Assembly: GCF_001647275.1 (NCBI RefSeq)
Contig: NZ_LRMM01000004.1
Span: 83,282-147,281 of the forward strand
Source of the DNA: Rufibacter ruber
GTDB lineage: Bacteria; Bacteroidota; Bacteroidia; Cytophagales; Hymenobacteraceae
Length of the DNA stretch: 64,000 nucleotides
Reading direction: 5' to 3'
Below, piece by piece: positions 24,743 through 32,478 of the stretch (its first letter is position 1; each line of letters starts with the position of its first letter). Made by a program: the position numbers and the translations under genes. The notes beneath the pieces were generated by a model. It was not told the DNA's origin. It made no database searches and saw only the letters and a list, made by a program, of their open reading frames with translations.

Positions 24743-24840
24743 AGTGGAGTGTCTGTGCGAGCCACGGGCGGGTTCTTCTAATGGAGAGAGAAGAGCATCT
24801 GTTGGCCTTTACTTTGTCCTCCTGAAAGGGTTTTGGCGCA

Positions 24841-24988
24841 TGTTTACCTTGGTCTTTTGCGCTCCAAAACGGCATCAAAAGAACCAGGTTTTGCCATTTC
24901 TCTCACTTGGGCGCTGCTATGCTGAACAAAAATGCTTTGCCAGAACCTTTTACTCCCGTTCTTCGCCAGCAAGGCCAAAATGTAAACC
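24841..24988 (+). repeat. About 150-bp palindromic element, copy 1
   Basis: Starts TGTTTACCTTGGTC and ends CAAAATGTAAACC, so its ends are inverted. Internal blocks TTGCGCT, GGCGCTGCTATGCTG and CCAGAACCTTTT match copies at 25161-25310 and 61612-61759. Confidence 0.75.
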
Positions 24989-25089
24989 ATCTCTTAGGGA
25001 ACAGGGGGCGAACGGCAAGACCTGTTGCAAAACGCGGGTCTAACTTTTCTCAAGATGCTTTCAGGGAGACGGGAAGTGTAAAACAAAGC

Positions 25090-25132
25090 ACCCGTTTTTG
25101 GGCTGTTTTCTGAAAAACAGCCAAAAACGGGT
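25090..25132. repeat. GTTTT-hairpin repeat
   Basis: ACCCGTTTTTGGGCTGTTTT pairs with AAAAACAGCCAAAAACGGGT; between two copies of the 150-bp element. Confidence 0.88.
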
Positions 25133-25160
25133 TGACTGATCTCTCTGAGTCTTTTGAGCA

Positions 25161-25310
25161 AGTTTACGTTTGTCTATTGCGCTGCAAACGGGCCTTAAAA
25201 GCATCTGGCATCGCGGTTGCCCCGCCCCATAGTGCGGCTAAGTTGCTCTAAAAACGTTCTAGAAGCACCTTCCGCTCCCCGTTTTTGCTGCAGAAGCACA
25301 GTGTAAACCA
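25161..25310 (+). repeat. About 150-bp palindromic element, copy 2
   Basis: Inverted ends AGTTTACGTTTGTC and CACAGTGTAAACCA. Inner arms TTGCGCTGCAAACGGGCCTT and CCCCGTTTTTGCTGCAG form a second inverted pair. Ends five bases before the stop of the dehydrogenase gene. Confidence 0.8.
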
Positions 25311-25314
25311 GCAC

Positions 25315-26541
25315 TTACAGCAATTGACCCAGGGCAATCTCAAAGGAAGTTTTGGCTATCTCTGTTTTCTGCGGATTGCGGTCATGCGTTTTCTCCAGGG
25401 CTGTTTTGATGGTGCGGGAGATATCTGAGAAAATGGCCTCATCTGTGATTTCCACATCCTGCTCCATTAAATAGGCAAACACCCGGGCCATGCCGCAGTT
25501 AGCCACAAAGTCAGGAATGACAGACACGTGCTGGTCAGCAAACTCGCCGGTTGCCCCAAAGAAAATCTCCGGGTCCTGGAACGGCACGTTGGCTCCGCAG
25601 GAAATCACTTCCAGTCCGTTGGCCTTCATGCGCTCTACCTGATCCCGGGTAACCAGGCGGGAGGCCGCCGCCGGAATAAAGATTTCAGCCTCCAGGTCCC
25701 AGATGCGTTGGTTCACTTCTTCAAAAGAAAGGAGGTTGTTGGCGGTTAAGGTGTTCCCGTGGCGGTTCAGGAACAGATCATTGATTTTCTCTGTAGAGAA
25801 ACCTGCTGGGTTGACCAGGCCGCCGGCGCGGTCAATGATGCCTACCACCCGGGCGCCTTCACTGGCCAGATAATAGGCGGCTGCCGCGCCCACGTTGCCC
25901 CACCCCTGAATGATGGCGCGTTTGCCTTTCAGGTTGCCGCCCCAGATCTCATAGTAATGGCACACCGCTTTGGCCACGCCGTACCCCGTGATCATGTCGG
26001 CTACGGTGTATTTGCGGGCGAGGGAAGGGGAATAGTTTACATCTTCCAGCACCTTGCTCACGCCCTGGCGCAGCTGGCCCAGCTTGTTGATCTTTTGTGG
26101 CTCTGTGGCGTGGTAGTGGCCGTTGACAATGCCTTCTTGCGGGTGCCACAGGCCGTATTCTTCTGTGATGGGAATTACCTCATGGATCTCGTCTACGTTC
26201 AGGTCGCCGCCGGTGCCGTAGTAGTTTTTGAGCAGCGGGAACACCACGCGGTACCAACGCTCCAGCACGCCCTGCTTCCTGGGGTCAGCGGGGTCAAAGT
26301 TGATCCCAGACTTGGCACCGCCAATGGCCGGGCCCGATACGGTGAACTTCACCTCCATGGTTTTGGCCAGAGACTCCACCTCGCGTTTATCCAGGCCTTT
26401 GCGCATGCGGGTTCCGCCGCCGGCCGCCCCGCCCCGCAGGGAGTTGATGACTACCCAGCCTTCGGCCTCGGTTTCAGAATCTTTCCACTCAAACACAATC
26501 TCAGGGCGCTTGTTCTCAAATTTGGCGAGCAGGTCTTTCAT
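25315..26541 (-). CDS. Glu/Leu/Phe/Val dehydrogenase family protein, divergent type
   Basis: From ATG 26541 the 408-residue protein begins MKDLLAKFENKRPEIVFEW. The dimerisation/substrate domain holds SLRGGAAGGGTRMRKGL and PAIGGAKSGINFDP with the conserved lysine. The NAD-binding domain starts at GYGVAKAVCHYYEIWGG and contains IIQGWGNVGAAAAYYLA, a Rossmann GxGxxG-like motif. The usual GGIRYH and PxGGGKGGI motifs are altered, so the amino-acid substrate is uncertain. The longer frame from 26673 runs through a TACCTTTG promoter and is rejected. A standard glutamate dehydrogenase paralogue lies at 44374. Confidence 0.88.
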   Translation of the reverse strand: MKDLLAKFENKRPEIVFEWKDSETEAEGWVVINSLRGGAAGGGTRMRKGLDKREVESLAKTMEVKFTVSGPAIGGAKSGINFDPADPRKQGVLERWYRVVFPLLKNYYGTGGDLNVDEIHEVIPITEEYGLWHPQEGIVNGHYHATEPQKINKLGQLRQGVSKVLEDVNYSPSLARKYTVADMITGYGVAKAVCHYYEIWGGNLKGKRAIIQGWGNVGAAAAYYLASEGARVVGIIDRAGGLVNPAGFSTEKINDLFLNRHGNTLTANNLLSFEEVNQRIWDLEAEIFIPAAASRLVTRDQVERMKANGLEVISCGANVPFQDPEIFFGATGEFADQHVSVIPDFVANCGMARVFAYLMEQDVEITDEAIFSDISRTIKTALEKTHDRNPQKTEIAKTSFEIALGQLL

Positions 26542-26568
26542 AGCGGGAGGTTTGCTTTGGTTACCTGG

Positions 26569-26576
26569 CAAAGGTA
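26569..26576 (-). promoter_or_regulatory. TACCTTTG -7 promoter element
   Basis: The minus strand reads TACCTTTGCC 28 bases before ATG 26541. It decides the start codon of the dehydrogenase. Confidence 0.65.
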
Positions 26577-26639
26577 GGGGATAACTAGCGTTTGGTAAAG
26601 GGGAAATTGTTTTGCTGTTGGAGGATATCTTTTCTGCTT

Positions 26640-27235
26640 GAAGCAGGGCGTGGTCTGCTGTTGCTGCTGCCATGGACAGGCATAGCCTGTTGTTCCCTGC
26701 TGGGTTGCCTGTGCGGTTGGCGGATTCGTTGCGCTGCTGGCTGCTGTTGAAATGCTTAGTCTGCTGCTCCCTTGGCTGCGGCAGGAATGTGTAGTCTGTT
26801 GTCCCCCTGGCTTTGCCGCTGTTGACGTTGCTTCATTTCTGTTCCTGTTTCATCTTTTCCGGTAAGCGCTCACGGCCGCGGGGCCCGTCCTGGCGGTGAG
26901 CACTGCTGTTAAAACTACGCCTTTGGCGTTGCCGCTGGAGTGGCACCGTATGAACAGAGGCGCTCACCCCCAAGACTGGTTTGGGTTCCTTTGCTGTAAC
27001 TGCCTTACTTGCTCATTCTGCCTCTGCAGGTAACCGTTGCTGTCCCGCTAGCCTGAGCCGGGCCCGTGCTACGCACATCAGTCAGAGCAGAAGTGTTGAT
27101 TGTGCATTGCTGCTTGCCTGTTGGTTTGGTTCAGGCGTTTCGGAGAATGGTAGAGACCAGGCACCGCCTTGTCTCCCACGCATATTTGATACTCCCCCTT
27201 TGAAGGGGGCGAAGGGTGATGTTGACACAGGAGGA
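26640..27235 (+). repeat. Long mosaic non-coding repeat, copy B
   Basis: Matches the minus strand of 12341-13020 in ordered blocks, with core CCGGTAAGCGCTCACGGCCG at about 26870. It contains many imperfect TAGTCTGCTGTTCCCTTGGC-like units in its first 200 bases and embeds one 34-bp GTAGAGAC hairpin near its end. Fills the gap between two minus-strand genes; no good frame. Confidence 0.75.
27150..27183 (+). repeat. 34-bp GTAGAGAC hairpin repeat, copy 2
   Basis: GTAGAGACCAGGCACC followed by GCCTTGTCTCCCACGCAT; nested inside the long mosaic repeat. Confidence 0.85.
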
Positions 27236-27427
27236 CACGCATTGCAGATAACTCCCCTCCCGGGAGGGGGAGGGCACGCATGGCTGATTGATCCCCGCGC
27301 GCTCCCGGCGAGTCTGGAGACTTGCCCCAGCTTATGGTATGAGACCCATGCTGCGGGCCAGTTCCATCTCCAAAATCAATAAGCAGCTATTAGCCATTCA
27401 TCAGACCTGCGGGCGTCTGTGCCAACT

Positions 27428-27468
27428 GCCGTTTTTAGGCTGTTTTCGCCAAAACAGCCTAAAAACGC
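27428..27468. repeat. GTTTT-hairpin repeat, near-perfect
   Basis: CCGTTTTTAGGCTGTTTTCG and AAAACAGCCTAAAAACGC; its last base is the first base of the complement of the anmK stop codon. Confidence 0.88.
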
Positions 27469-28541
27469 TAATTCCAGTAAATAGCGCCGCCGCAGTTGTC
27501 ATGGCGGGCACCGGTCACACTTTGGAGGCAGTTGGGTTCCTGCCGCCAGCGCAGTACGCCCAGAAACGCGAAGATGAGGGCTTCTTTGAAGTTCACCAGC
27601 TCCGGCTCGGGGACCACTACCTCAAAGGTGGGGCCTAAGTAGTGTCTGATCTGCTCTACCAAAAAAGAGTTGAACGCCCCGCCGCCGGTGAGCAGGAGTT
27701 TGCCCCGTTGCTGGTCAGCGTGCTGGCGTACCGCCTGGGCAATCTGGTAGCCCATGTGGTGGCAGGCGGTGTGTAGTTTGTCCTGCACAGCAGCTTTCGA
27801 TTCCTGGATTGCCCGTAAGCTGTTTTCGTCTGCCCACTCCTTGCCAATTGATTTTGGGGAAGGGGCTGAAAAGTAAGATGGCTCATTGAGACGGTCAAAC
27901 AGGGCTTGGTTGAAGCTGCCGGAGCGGGCCTGGTCACCGTTTTTATCATAGGGCATGCCCAGCTGCCCGGCCAGCGGGTTCAGGAGCATGTTGCAGCAGG
28001 AGATGTCAAACGCTAGCCTTCGGTCCTGGCCTTCCTGTGAGATGTTGGAGATGCCGCCCAGGTTGAGGCAGAAATCATATTCGGCGAAGAGCAGGCGGTC
28101 GCCAATGGGGACCAGAGGGGCACCTTGTCCGCCCAGGGCAATGTCCAGGGTTCTGAAGTCGCAGACGGTGGGTGCTTCGGCGGCGGCGGCCAGGTACGCG
28201 CCGCTGCCCACCTGGAAGGTGATATGCAGCTGGGGCTGGTGAAACACCGTGTGGCCGTGCGAAGAGACAAAATCTACCTGCAGCTGGTGACGGTCTACAA
28301 AGGCTTTTACCAGCTCGCCCAGGTAGTGGCCGTAAGCGCGGTCTGTGGCAATAATTTCTACCGCGCTGACCTCTGTGAGGCCTGCCAGACGCTGTACCCA
28401 TATATCTGAATATGGAACTGTTTCTGTATTAAGTATTTTATATATCCAATTGCCTTCATTATACGTAAATCTGCAATAAGCCAGATCCACTCCGTCTAAC
28501 GAAGTGCCAGACATTATGCCTATAACATGGTAATTCTCCAT
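27468..28541 (-). CDS. anmK: Anhydro-N-acetylmuramic acid kinase
   Basis: The 357-residue protein has the AnmK signature IGIMSGTSLDGVDLAYC at residues 7-23. Further family blocks are SSHGHTVFHQP, DFRTLDIALGGQGAPLVPIGD, LNLGGISNIS, DISCCNMLLNPLA and LTGGGAFNSFLVEQI. AnmK phosphorylates and opens 1,6-anhydro-MurNAc to MurNAc-6-phosphate during cell-wall recycling; it acts in the cytoplasm. No other recycling gene is adjacent. The gene stop abuts a hairpin repeat that likely terminates it. Confidence 0.95.
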   Translation of the reverse strand: MENYHVIGIMSGTSLDGVDLAYCRFTYNEGNWIYKILNTETVPYSDIWVQRLAGLTEVSAVEIIATDRAYGHYLGELVKAFVDRHQLQVDFVSSHGHTVFHQPQLHITFQVGSGAYLAAAAEAPTVCDFRTLDIALGGQGAPLVPIGDRLLFAEYDFCLNLGGISNISQEGQDRRLAFDISCCNMLLNPLAGQLGMPYDKNGDQARSGSFNQALFDRLNEPSYFSAPSPKSIGKEWADENSLRAIQESKAAVQDKLHTACHHMGYQIAQAVRQHADQQRGKLLLTGGGAFNSFLVEQIRHYLGPTFEVVVPEPELVNFKEALIFAFLGVLRWRQEPNCLQSVTGARHDNCGGAIYWN

Positions 28542-28647
28542 GCGTTAAAGTAACGTAATGTTCTGGTAACTCGCAAAAGGGGGTATGAGGCGGGTTTAAA
28601 GGGCGCGGGCTGCGCGCCTCATTGTAGTACAGATTTAGTGTGTCCTT

Positions 28648-28956
28648 ATGAAAAGTTTATTATCCAGAGTGGAATCTAAGAAGATAGATAAGGCGGCGTC
28701 CATGCTCAAGGTGTTGGCGCATCCTAAAAGGCTGGCCATCGTGGATCTTCTGGGTAAGGAAGATAAAATGACTGTAACGGAGATCTACCAGTACCTGGAT
28801 CTCCCGCAAGCCATTGCGTCACAGCATTTGATCACACTGAAAGACAAGGGGGTTCTCTCGTCTTTCAAGGTGGGCACCAAAATCTATTATTCCCTATCTA
28901 TTCCCAAGCTGATTGATGTGATTGACTGTCTGGAGGAGTGCTGCGGCGACCTGTAG
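28648..28956 (+). CDS. ArsR-family transcriptional regulator
   Basis: The 102-residue protein is a winged HTH of the ArsR type: KAASMLKVLAHPKRLAIVDLL, then VTEIYQYLDLPQAIASQHLITLKDKGVL (recognition helix) and a wing FKVGTKIYYSL. The usual ELCVCDL metal motif is absent; two cysteines lie at the C-terminus (CLEECCGDL), which could sense metal or thiols. It is divergent from anmK by 106 bases. The target is unknown; autoregulation is likely by analogy. Confidence 0.88.
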   Translation: MKSLLSRVESKKIDKAASMLKVLAHPKRLAIVDLLGKEDKMTVTEIYQYLDLPQAIASQHLITLKDKGVLSSFKVGTKIYYSLSIPKLIDVIDCLEECCGDL

Positions 28957-29001
28957 CCTTTCTCTTTGCCCGTTTCCCCCATCAAGTAAGTATTCCCCCA
29001 G

Positions 29002-29045
29002 AACCGTTTCCGGCCTGTTTTCTGAAAAGGAGGCTAGAAACGGTT
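29002..29045. repeat. GTTTT-hairpin repeat
   Basis: AACCGTTTCCGGCCTGTTTT pairs with AAAAGGAGGCTAGAAACGG; between the tandem ArsR and kinase genes. Confidence 0.8.
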
Positions 29046-29154
29046 TTAATTTTTTAGGGAGAATGGGTTTACCCCTTTCTCATGGGCGCTCACCCCTTTT
29101 ATTTGGGGAGGTGCGTTGGGTTCTGTTGCTTTGAACCAATTAACGCACAAGCCT

Positions 29155-30218
29155 ATGAACCTCAAGAACCTTACGCCGCTTCCTATTGGGCAACAGGCCA
29201 TCATCCACGCCGCTTTGGTTTGGGCAGGCCTTACGGTACTGGATACCGCTTTTTACAGTTACAGAGTAGCCACTGAGGGGTACTTCCTGTTTTATGGGAA
29301 CGGTTCTCCCGTAACCGTTTGGCAGCGCCTGGGGGAAACGGTGTTGCGCTGGGAAACCCTGGTGTTTCTGGCAGTGGCGGTAGGGGTGGAGCTGCTCTAC
29401 CATTTCGTTTTTAAGTGGAAAAGCATCAAAGTCTTTGCCCTTGCCTGCGTGTTGCTTTCTTTGGGCACGGTGGTGGTGGTGCTGCTGGCCTTGCCGCCTC
29501 AAGGCTCTGTGGGGGCCGCAGATTTCCTGGTGGTGTTTTTTGAAGTGTTCATCTATGCGGTGTTGTATGCCCTTACCCGCAACCTCATCACCAGGCAGGC
29601 CAGGGAGGCAGAACAGAGAAGCCACCATGCCCAGGCCGAACTCAGCACCATCAAAGCCCACCTGAACCCGCACTTCTTTTTCAATACCCTCAACAGCCTG
29701 TATGGAACGGCTATCTTGGAGAAGGCAGAAAAAACTGCGCAAAGCGTGGAGCAGCTGGCTGGCATTATGCGCTATGTACTCACAGAGGCGCAGGAGGACC
29801 TGACCGAGGTAGCCAACGAAATCAAGTTCCTGCAAGATTACCTGCAGCTGCAGCAAATGCGGTTGCCGCGCGGGAGAATATTAAGGTGAAGACGGAAATA
29901 ATCTATGACGGAACCCCCGCCCTCATTGCCCCGCTACTGCTGATCCCTTTCATAGAAAACGCCTTTAAGTACGGCATCAGCCTAGACCAAGACTGTTTTG
30001 TGCACCTTTGCCTGCAGGTGAAGGACAGGCAATTGGAGATGGTGCTGGAAAACCAACTATTGCCAGAGCGGCAAAAAGACCACGGCGCGGGCACGGGCCT
30101 TGCGCATGCCCTAAAACGCCTGAACCTGCTGTACCCACAAAAACACCATTTGGTGTTGGAAGAGCAACCGCATTACAAAGTCAGGCTCAGGCTTGACATG
30201 CGCCAGATAGACCGGTAA
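29155..30218 (+). pseudogene. LytS-like sensor histidine kinase, split by a one-base frameshift
   Basis: The first frame (29155-29889) has four to five membrane helices, then KAHLNPHFFFNTLNSLYG (the phosphorylated His) and NEIKFLQDYLQLQQMRLP, and stops at TGA. The second frame (29886-30218) carries on with ENIKVKTEIIYDG, IAPLLLIPFIENAFKYGIS (N-box of the ATPase) and a GAGTGLAHALKRL glycine box. Joined, they give a normal LytS-like kinase; the break is at 29864-29876 (CCGCGCGGG), where one base is missing. As written the frames overlap by GTGA, so coupled translation of two halves is possible but less likely. The LytTR regulator follows at 30250. Confidence 0.85.
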
Positions 30219-30249
30219 CTTTAAAAAACTCCCTCAAAAGAAAACGCCC

Positions 30250-30942
30250 ATGCGCTGCATTGCCCTAGATGACGAGCCCATTGCCCTGGAAGTACTAAAG
30301 GCGCACGCGCAGAAAGTGCCTTTCCTGCAGTTGCAGGAAACATTTGTGAGCGCCTCTGACGCCCTGGCCTATCTGCAGCAGCACCCTGTTGACTTAGTTT
30401 TCCTGGATATTAAGATGCCAGACATTACTGGTATTGAAGTAGCCAAACTCATTGGCAACAAGGCCAGCCTTGTCTTTACCACCGCCTTTGCGGAGTTTGC
30501 CCTACAGGGGTTTGAGTTGGCCGTGGTAGATTATCTGCTCAAGCCCGTTACTTTTCCCAGGTTTCTGCAGGCCTGCACCCGCGCGCAGGAGCTATTGCCC
30601 CACAAGCAGGCCGGCAACGCTGGGCCGGGGGCTACGCCGGAGTTTCTGTTTGTGAAGGTAGGCTATGACTGGGAGCGCGTGAGCCTGTCTGAGCTGCTTT
30701 ACATTGAAACCGATGATAATTACCTCACCTTTCATGAACCGCACCGCCGTACCCTCACCCGCATGACCCTGGCCGAGGCCCTGGAGAAACTTCCCGCCCA
30801 GCGTTTTGTGCGTGTGCACCGGTCTTATGTAGTGGCCATTGACAAGATTGAGAAGATAGAGCGGCACCAGGTCACCCTAGCTGGCAAGCCCCTTCCCGTC
30901 TCCCCCACCTACCGCGACCATCTGTTGCAGCAGCTGTTATAG
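30250..30942 (+). CDS. LytTR-family response regulator
   Basis: The 230-residue protein has a receiver domain (D7, D8, phosphoacceptor D53 in FLDIKMP, FTTAF, and LLKPV) and a LytTR DNA-binding domain. The latter includes FLFVKVGYDWERVSLSELLYIETDDNYL and RFVRVHRSYVVAIDKIEKIE. It follows the LytS-like kinase by 31 bases and is its partner in a two-component system typical of Bacteroidota. If the kinase frameshift is real, this regulator is orphaned or driven by another kinase. The target genes are unknown. Confidence 0.94.
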   Translation: MRCIALDDEPIALEVLKAHAQKVPFLQLQETFVSASDALAYLQQHPVDLVFLDIKMPDITGIEVAKLIGNKASLVFTTAFAEFALQGFELAVVDYLLKPVTFPRFLQACTRAQELLPHKQAGNAGPGATPEFLFVKVGYDWERVSLSELLYIETDDNYLTFHEPHRRTLTRMTLAEALEKLPAQRFVRVHRSYVVAIDKIEKIERHQVTLAGKPLPVSPTYRDHLLQQLL

Positions 30943-30951
30943 AACCACAAT

Positions 30952-30990
30952 TCCCGTTTTAGGCTCATTCCCAGATACGAAGCCCAAAAT
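30952..30990. repeat. GTTTT-hairpin repeat, strongly degenerate
   Basis: CCCGTTTTAGGCTCATT and GAAGCCCAAAATG remain recognisable; it fills the 56-base convergent gap. Confidence 0.5.
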
Positions 30991-30998
30991 GACTGCCT

Positions 30999-31951
30999 TT
31001 ACTCCTTGTATTTCAGCACCAGCACCGCCGGCACCGGGCGCTGCCCTTCCTTGTCTGAGGGTTTGATGGTGTCTTTGCCTTTGACATACAGCGCACTGGA
31101 GCCGCCGCCGTCCAGGTTCAAAGCTTCTTTGCAGCCTAAACCTACCATCAGGGTGGCCAGCTGGTCTAAGCTGCGCCCTCGGCAATGCCTTTGTGGCGGC
31201 CTTCCACCATGAGAATAATCAATTTGTTATCGGGCGTGTAGCCCATCACGGTGCGCGGGTTGGGCCCTCTGAAACTGGCGCCGCCACGCAGTTCTTCCTC
31301 TGCCGTGATGTGTACCTTGCCGTCTTGCACCAGCACCGGGCCACCGCCCACGGCCACCCGTGGTTTCCAGCGTTTCATGTGTTTCACGGTGCGTTTGCTG
31401 GGTGCAGGAGCGGGGTTTCCGTTCACTTGGGTAGCGTAAGGTGCGGCCAACTGCATGGTCTTCTGCTTCTTGCCCATGTTGTAGGCCCAGGCCACGTCTG
31501 CAGTGCGGTTCCGGAAAAACCCGATGGCCCCGGTGGTGGGGTAGAGGGTGAGGGTGTCTGTGCCCTGGGGGTTCTTGCGCTTCACGGTAGCCTGCGGGGC
31601 CAGCACTTTGCCGTCATTGATGACTAGGTTCAGGTTGCGGTTGTCTGCGAAGGAGAAGAACGTGGTGTTGACGGTGGCCAGCACATGGCCCGGTTCCTGC
31701 TCAAAATATTGTTGGGGCGTGTAGCGCTTGCCGTTGCCCACGCGGGTTAAAATCTCCAGTTTAGGGTCTTGCAGGTCAGCCTCCAGATAATAGGCTTTGA
31801 AGGGTTTGCCGTCCAGGGAGTCAGAGGTGGTGAAGACTTTCACGGAGGCTGGTAAACCCGCTTGGTGTGGGGGGGAGGGAACCCAGCGTACCTGTGCCTG
31901 ACTGACGAAGGCGACGCAGGCGGCGGTGAGGGCAAGAAGCAACTTTTTCAT
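30999..31951 (-). pseudogene. Phosphodiester glycosidase (NAGPA) family protein, frameshifted near its C-terminus
   Basis: From ATG 31951 the protein has a signal peptide (MKKLLLALTAACVAFVSQAQ), then family motifs VNTTFFSF, AVGGGPVLVQDGK and FRGPNPRTVMGY, and stops after EGRHKGIAEGAA. One base out of frame it resumes with LDQLATLMVGLGCKEALNLDGG and GGSSALYVKG, ending VPAVLVLKYKE at 30999. LNLDGGGSS is the conserved C-terminal motif of the family. One base is missing at about 31168-31176 (CTGCGCC). The frame after the break is fully conserved, so the lesion is recent or a sequencing error. The exported enzyme would cleave a sugar phosphodiester. Confidence 0.87.
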
Positions 31952-32025
31952 ACCGCCAATATAAAGAGCCGGGGGTAACTTTTGGTAACGTTTAGGTAAA
32001 GCTTTTGCCGGGTTTGAAATGTGAA

Positions 32026-32070
32026 TTTCTGTTTCCGGGCTATTTTGTCCAAAACAGGCCGAAAACGCAA
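32026..32070. repeat. GTTTT-hairpin repeat
   Basis: Arms TTTCTGTTTCCGGGCTATTTT and AAAACAGGCCGAAAACGC. Confidence 0.8.
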
Positions 32071-32084
32071 AGAAATTTGTGGCA

Positions 32085-32118
32085 ATGCGTGAGAGACAAG
32101 GTGGTGCCTGGTCTCTAC
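32085..32118 (-). repeat. 34-bp GTAGAGAC hairpin repeat, copy 3
   Basis: Minus strand reads GTAGAGACCAGGCACC then ACCTTGTCTCTCACGCAT; two differences from copy 2. Lies 15 bases from a GTTTT-hairpin repeat. Confidence 0.85.
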
Positions 32119-32325
32119 AAGGGAACATTATAAAACCTTTTGGGAAGATTCACCTCCCAATGCGTAACTTCTAAATCAACGGTGCATAAATTCATCTCGC
32201 TCGCCTCTGGCGAGTGTGGGGTGCCTTCGGCCTCTGGCCGAGTTTCTGCTGTATTTGGTTTTTATTTTGTCACGCGGTGGGATGCCCCAGGCATCTCATA
32301 CCCTCCAGAGGAGAGCGAGGGTATT

Positions 32326-32366
32326 GGCGTTTTCGGCCCGCTTTTCTGGAAACAGGCCTAAAACGT
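32326..32366. repeat. GTTTT-hairpin repeat
   Basis: Arms GGCGTTTTCGGCCCGCTTTT and GAAACAGGCCTAAAACG. Confidence 0.8.
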
Positions 32367-32425
32367 AAGCCACTAGAATGTCAATGCATGGGGAAAACAA
32401 GCTGCGTCTGCCTTGGGCAAAAGAA

Positions 32426-32455
32426 AACGGGACTCTCTGTGAAGAAGGTCCCGTT
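32426..32455 (-). terminator. Hairpin terminator of hemA
   Basis: AACGGGAC pairs with GTCCCGTT, followed on the minus strand by TTCTTTTG; 24 bases after the hemA stop. Confidence 0.7.
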
Positions 32456-32478
32456 CTGTAGTGGTCAATAAGATGCTC

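Larger units (their letters stand above)
31952..32478. other. Intergenic region with three repeat copies
   Basis: Between tandem minus-strand genes. It holds two GTTTT-hairpin repeats, a 34-bp GTAGAGAC hairpin, short palindromic runs (CGCTCGCCTCTGGCGAGTG at about 32200, GATGCCCCAGGCATC at 32281) and the hemA terminator. No gene seen. Confidence 0.6.

Noticed and set aside
24672..25043. A 123-codon plus-strand frame after the lipoprotein gene
   Set aside because: Its start is a translated GTTTT hairpin (CFWAVFLKIGRKQK-like) and it runs through a copy of the 150-bp element. The same CFGAVFxKTAPKQK-like peptide appears in several other short frames, marking them as translations of repeats.
26981..27382. 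A 133-codon frame in the long mosaic repeat
   Set aside because: The matching repeat copy near 12.6 kb does not keep this frame, so coding is unlikely.
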